Positions 44,365 through 52,763 of a DNA stretch of 64,000 nucleotides are shown here, one piece after another. The notes beneath the pieces are model-generated. The model saw only the letters and a program-made list of their open reading frames with translations, searched no databases and had not been told where the DNA came from. This DNA comes from Acinetobacter marinus. GTDB lineage: Bacteria; Pseudomonadota; Gammaproteobacteria; Pseudomonadales; Moraxellaceae. Position numbers and translations under genes: made by a program. Within the stretch, counting starts at the first letter, position 1. The number at the start of each line of letters is the position of its first letter. The DNA lies in the NCBI RefSeq assembly GCF_900096915.1, contig NZ_FMYK01000011.1, positions 14,781-78,780 of the forward strand, written 5' to 3'.

Positions 44365-45141
44365 ATGTCAAATACCTCACTTTTAAAAGCCAGCGCAGTG
44401 CTTTTAGTCACAGCCATATCTGCTGTGGGCTGTGTGGTTGCGCCAGATTCAGATGGTTATTCACGCTCAGATGGTAGATATGGTTATCCGAGTACACGTT
44501 ATCCGACTGGATATGACAGCCGTGACCAATACGAGTGGCAACGTGAGCGTCAGCGCCAATACGAACGTCAAAGAGCGTATCAACTTGAGCAAGCAAGAAA
44601 CCGTGCTGAATATCACGATCGTCAAGTTTGGCTTGCACAAGAGCGTGATCGTCAAAAGCAATATGATGCACAGCGTAAACGAGATGAATGGGAGCGTCAG
44701 CGCCGTCAACAAGATGCGAAAAAGCGTGCCGATGAACAACGTCAACGAGAAATCCGAGAAAAAGCTGATCAAGAAAGAAAAAATCGGGAAAAAGAAATTC
44801 GAGAAAGAAACAATCGAGACCGTGAACAGCGAGAGCGTGAACAGAGAGATCGAGAAAATAAAGCACGCATAGCGCAAGAGCGTCGGGATCGTAATAATGA
44901 TGCACAACGTAGAGTGCAACAGCAAAAAGCGCAACAGCAAAAAGCACAACAGCAAAAAGCACAACAGCAAAAAGCACAACAACAACGAGATCAACGTGCC
45001 AAGCAGCAGCGTGAAAAAGCACAAAGAGACCAAGCGCAGCGTCAGAGGCAGCAACGTGAAAAGGAACAACGAGCAAAAGATCAGCAAAAACAAATCGCTG
45101 AACTACGAGAACGGGCTGAAAGAGCGCGTCAAAATCGATAA
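44365..45141 (+). CDS. Q/R/K-rich lipoprotein with QQQKA tandem repeats
   Basis: A 258-residue protein; the ATG at 44365 has an excellent ribosome site (AGGAGGAATCGCC). The signal peptide ends in a lipobox-like AVGC, so lipidation is expected. After a short Tyr/Gly/Asp-rich segment the rest is almost entirely Q, R, E, K, D and A with long charged helices (QREIREKADQERKNREKEI) and four exact QQQKA repeats near residues 185-205. This predicts a long single alpha-helix or coiled coil reaching from the membrane, comparable in style to peptidoglycan-spanning proteins. No catalytic domain is present. Frames on the opposite strand here are by-products of the biased codon use. Confidence 0.8.
   Translation: MSNTSLLKASAVLLVTAISAVGCVVAPDSDGYSRSDGRYGYPSTRYPTGYDSRDQYEWQRERQRQYERQRAYQLEQARNRAEYHDRQVWLAQERDRQKQYDAQRKRDEWERQRRQQDAKKRADEQRQREIREKADQERKNREKEIRERNNRDREQREREQRDRENKARIAQERRDRNNDAQRRVQQQKAQQQKAQQQKAQQQKAQQQRDQRAKQQREKAQRDQAQRQRQQREKEQRAKDQQKQIAELRERAERARQNR
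44917..44991 (+). repeat. 15-bp tandem repeat coding for QQQKA
   Basis: Four near-identical copies of a 15-base unit (CAACAGCAAAAAGCA type) plus a fifth degenerate copy. Being a multiple of three, copy changes alter the length of the lipoprotein without shifting the frame. Confidence 0.9.
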
Positions 45142-45250
45142 ATTTGCCAGTGCAACGTAAAAAATATGACTGACTATATGATTGATAGTTAATTAAAAAA
45201 GAATAAATTTGAGCAAATTATAAGCGATGCATAGTCGCTTACTATTAAAA

Positions 45251-45286
45251 AAAATGCCGCATTTGTGATAATCTGCGGCATTTTTT
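45251..45286 (+). terminator. Rho-independent terminator after the Q/R-rich lipoprotein gene
   Basis: Stem AAAATGCCGCA / TGCGGCATTTT with a 12-base loop and T-run, between the lipoprotein gene and the transporter gene. Confidence 0.88.
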
Positions 45287-45329
45287 ACAGTATGCTAATG
45301 CGAAGCATCGGAGATATAAGGGGATTTCT

Positions 45330-46805
45330 GTGACCAAACAACGTGAAAATTGGTCGGCCCGATCTGGATTTATTCTAGCTGCCATCGGATCGGCGGTCGG
45401 ATTGGGTAATATTTGGCGTTTTCCATACGTGACGTATGAGAACGGCGGTGGTGCCTTTCTTGTACCATATTTAATTGCATTATTTACTGCGGGCTTACCG
45501 CTGTTATTTCTCGACTATGCGGTCGGGCATAAATATCGTGGCGCACCACCGACTGCCTATAAAAAAGTGTCTAAGCCGATGGAGGCTGTAGGTTGGTGGC
45601 AGGTCATGGTGACATTGGCGATCGGCGCCTACTATGCCAGCGTGTTGTCATGGGCGGGGAGCTATATCTTCTTCTCATGGGGACAGAAGTGGGGCGAAGA
45701 CACGCAAACCTTCTTCTTTAAAAATTATTTAGAAACTGCTGATACGCTTGCCTTTGGTTTTGTGCCACATCTGTTTTTTGGATTGCTCATTGTTTGGGGA
45801 ATCACCATGCTGATTTTGTATGGTGGCATCAAAAAAGGCGTGGAAGTTGCCAATAAAATCTTTATTCCACTATTAATTGTCTTGTTTACCATTTTGGTGA
45901 TTCAGGCGATTCGTTTGCCAGGTGCGAGTATTGGTTTGGATGCATTATTTACCCCTGACTGGGCGGCGATGACCAACTATAAGGTCTGGCTGGCAGCGTA
46001 CGGGCATATTTTCTTCTCGTTATCAGTCGGCTTTGGCATCATGCTGACCTACGCCTCTTATCTCAAACCAAAATCCAATGTCATAGGTTCTGGGATCGTG
46101 GTTGGCTTAGCCAACTCATCTTTTGAATTACTGGCAGGCATCGGGGTCTTTGCTGCGCTTGGCTTCATGGCGCAAAGTGCGGGTGTCGAGTTTAAGGATG
46201 TGGTGAGTGGCGGTATTGGCTTGGCATTTATTGCCTTTCCGAAGCTGATCTCGAGTCTTGGTGCTGGTGCGGACTTATTCGGCTTCTTATTCTTTAGTTC
46301 GTTGGTCGTTGCAGGGATCACCTCGATGGTGAGTATCTTGCAAGTGCCGATCAGCGCATTTCAGGACAAACTTGGCTGGTCTCGTGCTAAAGCAGTGACG
46401 ATCATTGCGGGTGGTTTGGCAGTGATTTCGATCGGGTTATTCTCAACACATAGCGCGATCAAGTTCGTTGATATTATCGATCACTTTGCCAATAGTATCG
46501 GGATTGTGTTTGGTGCGTTGCTATCGATTGTGATGATTACATGGTTTAAGCGTTCTAAACTGTTTGAATTGGAACAGCATATCAATGCGATTTCCAGCAT
46601 TCAGATGGGTGCTGGCTGGCGCTTTATGCTCACCATCGTGACACCATTGTCGCTCTTGATCGCATTTGTGCTATCGATTGTATCGTTAGTCAGCAACGGC
46701 TATGAAGGCTATCCAACATCGATGTTGTTAATCTTTGGTTGGGGTGTGGTGCTGTTATTTATCCTTGGTGCGTTGGCACTGAGTCAACTCAAAGACCATG
46801 AATAA
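45330..46805 (+). CDS. Neurotransmitter:sodium symporter (NSS) family transporter
   Basis: A 491-residue sodium-dependent amino-acid importer in the inner membrane. The GTG start at 45330 follows AAGGGG. The N-terminal WSARSGFILAAIGSAVGLGN and IWRFPYVTYENGGGAFLVPY segments carry the sodium- and substrate-binding unwound helix 1 of the LeuT fold; about 11-12 helices follow. The tiny MetS-like gene directly downstream indicates the MetP-type methionine/alanine transporter group. The substrate is inferred from that partner. Confidence 0.95.
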   Translation: MTKQRENWSARSGFILAAIGSAVGLGNIWRFPYVTYENGGGAFLVPYLIALFTAGLPLLFLDYAVGHKYRGAPPTAYKKVSKPMEAVGWWQVMVTLAIGAYYASVLSWAGSYIFFSWGQKWGEDTQTFFFKNYLETADTLAFGFVPHLFFGLLIVWGITMLILYGGIKKGVEVANKIFIPLLIVLFTILVIQAIRLPGASIGLDALFTPDWAAMTNYKVWLAAYGHIFFSLSVGFGIMLTYASYLKPKSNVIGSGIVVGLANSSFELLAGIGVFAALGFMAQSAGVEFKDVVSGGIGLAFIAFPKLISSLGAGADLFGFLFFSSLVVAGITSMVSILQVPISAFQDKLGWSRAKAVTIIAGGLAVISIGLFSTHSAIKFVDIIDHFANSIGIVFGALLSIVMITWFKRSKLFELEQHINAISSIQMGAGWRFMLTIVTPLSLLIAFVLSIVSLVSNGYEGYPTSMLLIFGWGVVLLFILGALALSQLKDHE

Positions 46806-46831
46806 AATCAATCAGCTAAAGGAGAAAAATC

Positions 46832-46939
46832 ATGTCAAATAGTGCACTGATGATGATGATTGTATCGATCCTTGCCCTATGGGGTGGGTTGTTATGGGCT
46901 ATGATTCATTTGGTCAAGCATCCAGATCCAGAGGATTAA
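46832..46939 (+). CDS. MetS family NSS transporter small subunit (35 residues)
   Basis: A 35-residue protein with one membrane helix (MMMIVSILALWGGLLWAMIHL) and a short HPDPED tail, preceded by AAAGGAGAAAAATC. It starts 26 bases after the NSS transporter gene. MetS of Corynebacterium is a similarly tiny essential partner of the MetP transporter, and this matches it in size, single helix and the terminal P-x-x-D/E. Too short for most gene-finding thresholds. Likely required for transporter activity or assembly. Confidence 0.88.
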   Translation: MSNSALMMMIVSILALWGGLLWAMIHLVKHPDPED

Positions 46940-46958
46940 GCGGAAAATCCGATTACCC

Positions 46959-46987
46959 CAATGAATGATAATTATTATCATTCATTG
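46959..46987. promoter_or_regulatory. 29-bp perfect palindrome of Fur-box type upstream of zupT
   Basis: CAATGAATGATAAT and ATTATCATTCATTG are exact inverted copies around a single T, 48 bases before the zupT ATG. The core matches the Fur consensus GATAATnATTATC pattern. Zur sites in Acinetobacter are usually different (GTTATAATATAAC type as I recall), so iron control is the more natural reading. Confidence 0.75.
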
Positions 46988-47035
46988 AAAATGTGTTATA
47001 CACTGTGCTCATCGTTTCAATAGATTAGCCAGATT

Positions 47036-47842
47036 ATGTCGGATTTCTTTAGTACCAATGTGCTGATTGCCTTTTTGGTCACGGTGTTGGCAAGTTTGGC
47101 AACCGTCGTCGGCGGTGCATTGGTATTATTCTTTAAGCAGCCGAGTCCTCGGCTGTTGTCTTTTGGGCTAGCATTTGCTGGTGGGGCGATGGTCTATGTT
47201 TCGCTGACTGAGATTCTTACCAAGTCAGTCGACTCATTTTCACAATCTTATGATTCACAAATTGGCTTTGCATTTGGCACCTTTGCCTTTCTCGCAGGAA
47301 TTCTGCTGGTTATTCTCTTAGATCGTTTTATTCCCAATCCACATGATGCCTTAGATCGTGCACATTTAACCGATCAAAATGATGCAGGGCTATATCGCAC
47401 GGGCTTACTCACACTATTTGCAATTACTGCACATAACTTCCCTGAAGGCTTAGCGACCTTCTTTGCTACGCTAGAAAATGCCACGCTTGGCGTACCGCTT
47501 GCCGCAGCAATTGCAATTCATAACATTCCCGAAGGGATTGCCATCGCCGTGCCTGTTTATGCGGCGACAAAGAGTAAATCGATGGCGCTGTTGGCGAGTT
47601 TCATCTCAGGGCTTGCCGAGCCATTGGGGGCGTTGATTGGCTATAGCATCCTTGCGCCGTTTATGAATTCTTTGGTGTTTGGTACAGTTTTTGGATTGAT
47701 TGCAGGGGTGATGGTATTCTTGGCATTGGACGAATTGCTTCCTGCGGCAAAGCGCTATGCCAAAGGACATGAAACGGTGTATGGTTTGGTGACGGGGATG
47801 TCGATGTTGGCGGTGAGTCTAGTACTGTTTAAACTCATCTAA
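47036..47842 (+). CDS. zupT: ZIP family metal transporter ZupT
   Basis: ZupT imports Zn2+ and also Fe2+, Mn2+ and Co2+ across the inner membrane. The 268-residue protein has eight hydrophobic segments and the paired metal-binding motifs HNFPEG (helix 4) and HNIPEG (helix 5), plus the E in the GGAMVYVSLTEIL segment. Length equals E. coli ZupT (257) closely. The palindrome just upstream suggests metal-dependent repression; a terminator follows. Confidence 0.96.
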   Translation: MSDFFSTNVLIAFLVTVLASLATVVGGALVLFFKQPSPRLLSFGLAFAGGAMVYVSLTEILTKSVDSFSQSYDSQIGFAFGTFAFLAGILLVILLDRFIPNPHDALDRAHLTDQNDAGLYRTGLLTLFAITAHNFPEGLATFFATLENATLGVPLAAAIAIHNIPEGIAIAVPVYAATKSKSMALLASFISGLAEPLGALIGYSILAPFMNSLVFGTVFGLIAGVMVFLALDELLPAAKRYAKGHETVYGLVTGMSMLAVSLVLFKLI

Positions 47843-47876
47843 ACATGAAAATTCATAGATGACAGTCAGGCAAGAA

Positions 47877-47907
47877 AAAAGCATCGTTGGCAACGAACGA
47901 TGCTTTT
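47877..47907 (+). terminator. Rho-independent terminator after zupT
   Basis: Stem AAAAGCATCGTT / AACGATGCTTTT with a 7-base loop. It is symmetrical and may serve the convergent rsmB transcript too. Confidence 0.88.
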
Positions 47908-47944
47908 GGTTTTAAAAGGTTTAACTTTAACGCTTTCAATCAAA

Positions 47945-47994
47945 CAGCTTTTTCAATCAAGCAACTTTTTCAATCAAGCAACTTTTTCAATTAA
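47945..47994 (-). repeat. 17-bp tandem repeat over the rsmB stop codon
   Basis: Three copies (first slightly degenerate) of a unit reading TTGATTGAAAAAGTTGC on the minus strand. The final codons of rsmB and its TGA lie in the copies, so the gene end has been tandemly duplicated beyond the stop. Confidence 0.8.
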
Positions 47995-49440
47995 GCAATA
48001 GTAGAAACCGTCGCCACTACCTTGTTGTGGTAAAAGTTGACGACCATATTGCTGTGCAATGCCCCAATCGGCTTGGATTTCCACGTGCTTGGCATCGGCA
48101 TGTTGCGCAAAGAAATTTTGCATTTGCACTTCATTCTCTGCCTTTAAAATCGAACACGTGATATAGAGCATTTGTCCGCCGACTTTGAGCTGTTGCCACA
48201 TATTCTCTAAAATTTCAGCCTGTAGCGCCGTGGTTTGTGCAATATCCGTCGATTGACGAAGTAGTCGAATATCAGGGTGGCGACGCAATACGCCAATCGC
48301 TGTACATGGCGCATCAATAATAATGCAATCGGCTTGTGTCGCATCCGAAGATTCACTGATTTGCCATGTGGTTGCATCGGCGCAAACCACATCCACTTGC
48401 TCGGCATGCTCTGATGAAGCGAGTTGAAGGCGATTGAGATTATCATGCACACGTTGTAGACGACTTTCAACATTATCCAGTGCGATCAACTGCTGTGGAC
48501 GATATTTTTCCAAAAGATGTGCGGTCTTACCGCCCGGTGCGGCGCAGGCATCGACCACGACTTTGCTATTCAGATTCGGCAACAGCGAAACGCAAAGCTG
48601 TGCATGTTCATCCTGTACCGAAAACCAACCTTTGTCATAGCTCGGTAAAGCAGGAATGCTAACGCTTTGCTCAAGGCGAATGCTGACCTCTGAAATATGG
48701 CTTGCACTCGCCTCAATCCCTGCAAGTTGCAATTGTTTTAGATAGGCATCACGACCAATCTGACGATGATTGACCCGCAGAAATAAAGGTGCAGGCTGAC
48801 GTAAGGACTGTGCAAGCTCAGGCAGTTGCTCCGCCCAATCTTTGTTTAATCGCTTATACAACCAACTCGGCAAACCATGCGCTTGCTCTAGTTCGATGTA
48901 AAGCTGTTCACGCTCCCGAGTGGCACGGCGCAAGATGGCATTGATCACGCCACTCGCCGATTCAAAACCAAGTTGTTTGACGGCTTCTACGGTTTCAGAA
49001 ATCGCAGCATGATCGGCAATGCGGGTATAAAACAGTTGATACAATCCCAAATAAATCGCAACTTCAAGCTGTGGATCACTGAGTGGTTTATTCAGCATCG
49101 GTAGACTAATGCTTTTTAGTGCATACCAATGACGAAGCACACCAAAGCTCAGCTCATGCATCAAGCCACGATCTTTCTCATCGACCAATTCAAAATACTT
49201 CTCTTGAATCTCGGACAATGAACGACCTTGTTGTACTTGGCTTAATAGTCGAATCAGTTGTGCACGTAGATTTAAACGACTGCCAGTTTTTACGGTACTA
49301 TTTTTTTCATGGCTCATTTTTACACTGCTATTTTTTACATCGCCACGCTTTACAGCATCTTGCGGTGTATTCTGCTGTTTGGTTTGGCTTTGCGGTTTGG
49401 CATATTGTTTATAAAAACTTGGTTTTGGACGCTGATTCAT
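47974..49440 (-). CDS. rsmB: 16S rRNA (cytosine-967-C5)-methyltransferase
   Basis: RsmB methylates C967 of 16S rRNA. The 488-residue protein has an NusB-like N-terminal RNA-binding domain and a SAM-dependent methyltransferase domain with VDACAAPGGKTAHL (motif I), IIDAPCTAIGVLRRHPD (motif IV) and LYITCSIL (catalytic Cys, motif VI). Compared with E. coli (429) it has about 55 extra N-terminal residues that are K/Q/S-rich and contain a repeated KNSSVKMSHEKNSTVK pattern; a later start is possible. It overlaps fmt by ATGA, the usual fmt-rsmB pair. Confidence 0.95.
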   Translation of the reverse strand: MNQRPKPSFYKQYAKPQSQTKQQNTPQDAVKRGDVKNSSVKMSHEKNSTVKTGSRLNLRAQLIRLLSQVQQGRSLSEIQEKYFELVDEKDRGLMHELSFGVLRHWYALKSISLPMLNKPLSDPQLEVAIYLGLYQLFYTRIADHAAISETVEAVKQLGFESASGVINAILRRATREREQLYIELEQAHGLPSWLYKRLNKDWAEQLPELAQSLRQPAPLFLRVNHRQIGRDAYLKQLQLAGIEASASHISEVSIRLEQSVSIPALPSYDKGWFSVQDEHAQLCVSLLPNLNSKVVVDACAAPGGKTAHLLEKYRPQQLIALDNVESRLQRVHDNLNRLQLASSEHAEQVDVVCADATTWQISESSDATQADCIIIDAPCTAIGVLRRHPDIRLLRQSTDIAQTTALQAEILENMWQQLKVGGQMLYITCSILKAENEVQMQNFFAQHADAKHVEIQADWGIAQQYGRQLLPQQGSGDGFYYCLIEKVA

Positions 49441-50399
49441 GAGAGGACTTGTCCAATATTAAGTTTTTGAGTTTGCAGGATTTGCACGCTATTTAACGTC
49501 TTGCCACCTGCCCATTGCAAACTGGTTAAACGTAGCACTGTACCCGCACCACAAGCCACGTCGATACCGTGTTTATCCATCGCAATAATTTCACCATAGG
49601 TCTTGCTGTGCGATTGATCTGTGAGTTCAGCCGACCATATTCTTAAAGGCGGATTATTCGGATCAGTTTGACAAAAACACACTGGCCACGGATTAAAGGC
49701 ACGAATTTGACGGTCGATGATGTTTGCGGCTTGTGCCCAGTCGATCTTTGCTTCGCTCTTAACGATCTTGTGTGCATAGTTGGTGAGGGCTTCATCTTGC
49801 ACTTCACGCTTGGCTTGATAATTTTCTAAAGTTGAAATGTCCGTGAGCACTTCACAAATCGCCTCTGCACCAAGTGTCGCCAAGCGATCATGTAAATTTG
49901 CAGAGGTATCGTTTGCGGTAATCTCTGTGCTAACTTTATACAGCATATCACCCGTATCCAAGCCTTTTGCCATCTGCATAATCGTCACACCTGTTGACGC
50001 ATCGCCAGCCAAAATTGCCCGTTGAATCGGCGCTGCACCACGCCAACGAGGCAGTAATGAGGCATGAATATTTAAGCAACCATATTTCGGCGTATCTAAA
50101 ACCACTTGCGGTAGAATCAAACCATACGCAGCCACCACCATCACATCGGCATTTAATTCGGCAAGTGCTTGCTGTGCTTCGATGCCTGCTTCTTCGCTAC
50201 TTTTAAAATGTAAAGGCTGATGCACTGGCAAGTTGTGCTCGAGCGCCAACGTCTTCACAGGAGATGCTGTGAGCTTTTGCCCACGTCCCGCAGGACGGTC
50301 AGGCTGCGTATAGACCGCAACGATCTCATGATCGGTCTTGAGTAAAGCGGCTAAGGCTGCGGCAGCAAAATCAGGTGTGCCTGCAAAAATGATTTTCAT
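49437..50399 (-). CDS. fmt: Methionyl-tRNA formyltransferase
   Basis: Fmt formylates initiator Met-tRNA using 10-formyl-tetrahydrofolate. The 320-residue protein starts MKIIFAGTPDFAAAALAAL at 50399, the conserved N terminus; the frame extends further upstream but not into a family sequence. The formyl-binding motif HASLLPRWRGAAPIQ (with catalytic N and H nearby: NIHASLLP) and a C-terminal tRNA-binding domain are present. It is translated in the overlapping pair with rsmB. Confidence 0.97.
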   Translation of the reverse strand: MKIIFAGTPDFAAAALAALLKTDHEIVAVYTQPDRPAGRGQKLTASPVKTLALEHNLPVHQPLHFKSSEEAGIEAQQALAELNADVMVVAAYGLILPQVVLDTPKYGCLNIHASLLPRWRGAAPIQRAILAGDASTGVTIMQMAKGLDTGDMLYKVSTEITANDTSANLHDRLATLGAEAICEVLTDISTLENYQAKREVQDEALTNYAHKIVKSEAKIDWAQAANIIDRQIRAFNPWPVCFCQTDPNNPPLRIWSAELTDQSHSKTYGEIIAMDKHGIDVACGAGTVLRLTSLQWAGGKTLNSVQILQTQKLNIGQVLS

Positions 50400-50529
50400 G
50401 AGTATCCAAAAATGGGTAGGATAAGAAGATGCTTTATTATAGCGAAAATGATGCAACTGATGGTCGCTAATCGTGAGGCTTGTACACAAATAGGTTTTAG
50501 AAAATAAAAAATCAAAATATGGGGGAGTT

Positions 50530-51105
50530 ATGGATGATCGAACGACTGCTTTAAAAAATCAAAATTACTATGCAGTGCTGAATGAGCTGTCACCAAGAGG
50601 TAATCGTCATTTACTGTTTGGCTTCGGTTTTGTCATCTTGTTGATTTCGATCTTGTTGCCTTTGGAAAATTATTCAGGATTTACCAATGTTGGTCAATCT
50701 GAGATATTAACAATAAAGCATCGCATACTTTTTGATGTGCTCAATGGTTTAATTATTTTGGTGAATATTTATGCGATTATGATGTATAAACTGAAAGGCT
50801 TATCACCAGCTCTGATGAGAAATATTGCGTTGTATTATCACGAAATAAAGCACAAGAAAAAGTTTAAAAGATCTTATATGTACATTTTTATGATGTACCT
50901 TGCACTCTATTTTTCCATGTTTCTGTTTATTATATTTTTTACTCCTGATGGCTCAACAGGTGGTTCTGGGCGGAGGGGTGTAGAAGGGTATTATTTTGGA
51001 TATATCTATTTTTCTTTACTATTTGCATTTGTGGTGTACTACATCTTTGTGAGTTTTGCCATGGTAACTGTGGCGATGTTTGCGCTGAGGAAATATGTGA
51101 AATAA
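50530..51105 (+). CDS. Uncharacterised integral membrane protein
   Basis: A 191-residue protein with a strong ribosome site (GGGGGAG). Four hydrophobic segments are visible: LLFGFGFVILLISILLPL, FDVLNGLIILVNIYAIMM, YIFMMYLALYFSMFLFII and YFSLLFAFVVYYIFVSFAMV. Between helices 3 and 4 is a polar loop with a Gly/Arg-rich GSTGGSGRRG. No family is recognised. It is a lone gene between fmt and the DUF389 gene; function not assigned. Confidence 0.75.
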   Translation: MDDRTTALKNQNYYAVLNELSPRGNRHLLFGFGFVILLISILLPLENYSGFTNVGQSEILTIKHRILFDVLNGLIILVNIYAIMMYKLKGLSPALMRNIALYYHEIKHKKKFKRSYMYIFMMYLALYFSMFLFIIFFTPDGSTGGSGRRGVEGYYFGYIYFSLLFAFVVYYIFVSFAMVTVAMFALRKYVK

Positions 51106-51253
51106 AAGTGAGTAATTTTTTAAGGGAAAGCGATATCAAAAATACACAGCTTTAAAACCGAGATGTAGTGATTAACAACTCTCCATTATTCAAATCTTGC
51201 GAAATTGTTGTATAAAGCAACTATTGCTCAACAAAAAATTCTTGGTAACACCC

Positions 51254-52405
51254 ATGACAACAGAAAAAGATAAAGACTCCCCAACCATCGTGGTCGATGA
51301 GGATCATCCTGAACAGGAAAAGTACGAAGTCCTCAAAGAAAAACTGCGCTACAAACAAGCCAAACGGGAAAATGCCAAGAAAATTGACCACAAACAAGTG
51401 CGTTTAAATATTCAAGCGGATGCTTTGCCGACCAAAACCTATTTCATCATGAATGCGCTGTCTGCGGTGATTGCATCCTACGGACTATTGGCGAATTCTG
51501 CTGCGGTGGTGATCGGGGCGATGTTGGTGGCGATGATGCTTGGACCAATTTCGGGTGTGGCATTATCTTTTATCGATAGTCGCTGGATTTTATTTCGCAC
51601 TGCGATCAGCACCTTGCTGATGGGCGTAGTGATGATTTTTGCCATCGGGGTTTTGATTGGTTTTATTCATCATAACATTCCGATGACTTCGGAGATTCTG
51701 TCTCGGACACAGCCGACCGTGATTGACTTGATGATTGCACTTGCGGGCGGTGCAGCGGGTGCGTTCGCCTCGGTATCGCCACGACTTTCAGTGGCTGTGG
51801 TTGGGGTTGCTGTAGCGACGGCATTAGTACCACCGCTGGCGGCGAGTGGAATATTGTTTGCACATATGCAATGGCGTAATGCGGGTAATGCCTTTTTGTT
51901 GGCAGTGACCAACATGGTCGCCATCCAGATCAGTTCATCGTTGGTGCTTTGGATTGCAGGCTTTCGCCGTGGTTCAGAAGAGGAACTGCAAAGTAACGTC
52001 TTGGAGTTTATTAAGCGTAATATTTGGAGCTTGTTGGTTCTTGCAATTCTTGCGGTGTATTTGAGTCTTAATTTAGCTCAGCGTGTGCGTCTTCAGCTCT
52101 ATGAAAGCTCGATTAGCCAAATCGTTAAAAATAATCTCAATGATGACAATAATATTATCAATGCCGTAGCGTTTGATCAGAAGAAAGACTATACCTTGGT
52201 ACGAGTGGTGATTCGTGGCGATCATGAACCTTCCCAAAAGCAACTCGCTACGTTGAATAAAGAAATGCGTAAGGACAATCGAGGACTACCAACCAAACTG
52301 CAAGTACGCTTTATTCCTGTCAAGATTCTACAAATTGAGGGTAGTACGGATGAGGAATTGTCACCACGTCAAGCACAGAATATTTCATTGAAAACAGCAG
52401 AATAG
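51254..52405 (+). CDS. DUF389 / TIGR00341 family membrane protein
   Basis: A 383-residue protein (ATG at 51254; an upstream TTG is possible). It has a charged N-terminal segment, then the DUF389 core of six membrane helices: ALSAVIASYGLLANSAAVVIGAMLVAMMLGPI region (landmarks ANSAAVVIGAMLVAMMLGP and SPRLSVAVVGVAVATALVPP). A C-terminal cytosolic domain follows from about 290. DUF389 proteins have no settled function. Downstream lie remnants of a MITE and then a BCCT transporter. Confidence 0.87.
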   Translation: MTTEKDKDSPTIVVDEDHPEQEKYEVLKEKLRYKQAKRENAKKIDHKQVRLNIQADALPTKTYFIMNALSAVIASYGLLANSAAVVIGAMLVAMMLGPISGVALSFIDSRWILFRTAISTLLMGVVMIFAIGVLIGFIHHNIPMTSEILSRTQPTVIDLMIALAGGAAGAFASVSPRLSVAVVGVAVATALVPPLAASGILFAHMQWRNAGNAFLLAVTNMVAIQISSSLVLWIAGFRRGSEEELQSNVLEFIKRNIWSLLVLAILAVYLSLNLAQRVRLQLYESSISQIVKNNLNDDNNIINAVAFDQKKDYTLVRVVIRGDHEPSQKQLATLNKEMRKDNRGLPTKLQVRFIPVKILQIEGSTDEELSPRQAQNISLKTAE

Positions 52406-52419
52406 TACACTGAAAAGTT

Positions 52420-52476
52420 TAGGGTCTGTTGATATTTTAGCCATGCATTGCGTGATCCGCTAAAACCACAGACCCT
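52420..52476. mobile_element. Shortened relative of the 270-bp MITE-like element
   Basis: Begins TAGGGTCTGTTGATATTTTAG and ends ACAGACCCT, an inverted match to its start, and shares the CCATGCATTGCG segment and GCTAAAAC with the element at 32376. It appears to be an internally deleted copy of 57 bases. A further half-end (AGAGTCTATTGACATTTCAG) is at 52584-52603. The rest of 52406-52763 shows no coding frame. Confidence 0.7.
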
Positions 52477-52763
52477 CATTAAATTTGGGAAATAGATGCT
52501 TATTCTACTTGTGATCGAATTGAGCAATAACAGTTTGGTTACAGCAAAATATTTAATATTGAATTAATATAAAGGTTTACTCAGAGTCTATTGACATTTC
52601 AGTCCACTTGCTAGGTTTAGGAAATCTCAATAGATTCGGTTTTGCTGAATGAAATATACAGTTCTGAGCATCCGCAATTTCTAGTTTTCAGATTGTGCTG
52701 TGTTTTTTTACGGCTGCGAATTATTTCGTTATATTCGAATATAGACAAAAGACTGGGGGAAAT

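Noticed and set aside
44917..44991. Short regular repeats that could suggest a CRISPR array
   Set aside because: The units are contiguous 15-bp coding repeats without spacers.
44408..45093. Long minus-strand frames opposite the Q/R-rich lipoprotein
   Set aside because: They are complements of the strongly biased CAA/CGT/GAA codons; they consist of Leu/Phe/Val strings with no starts or signals.
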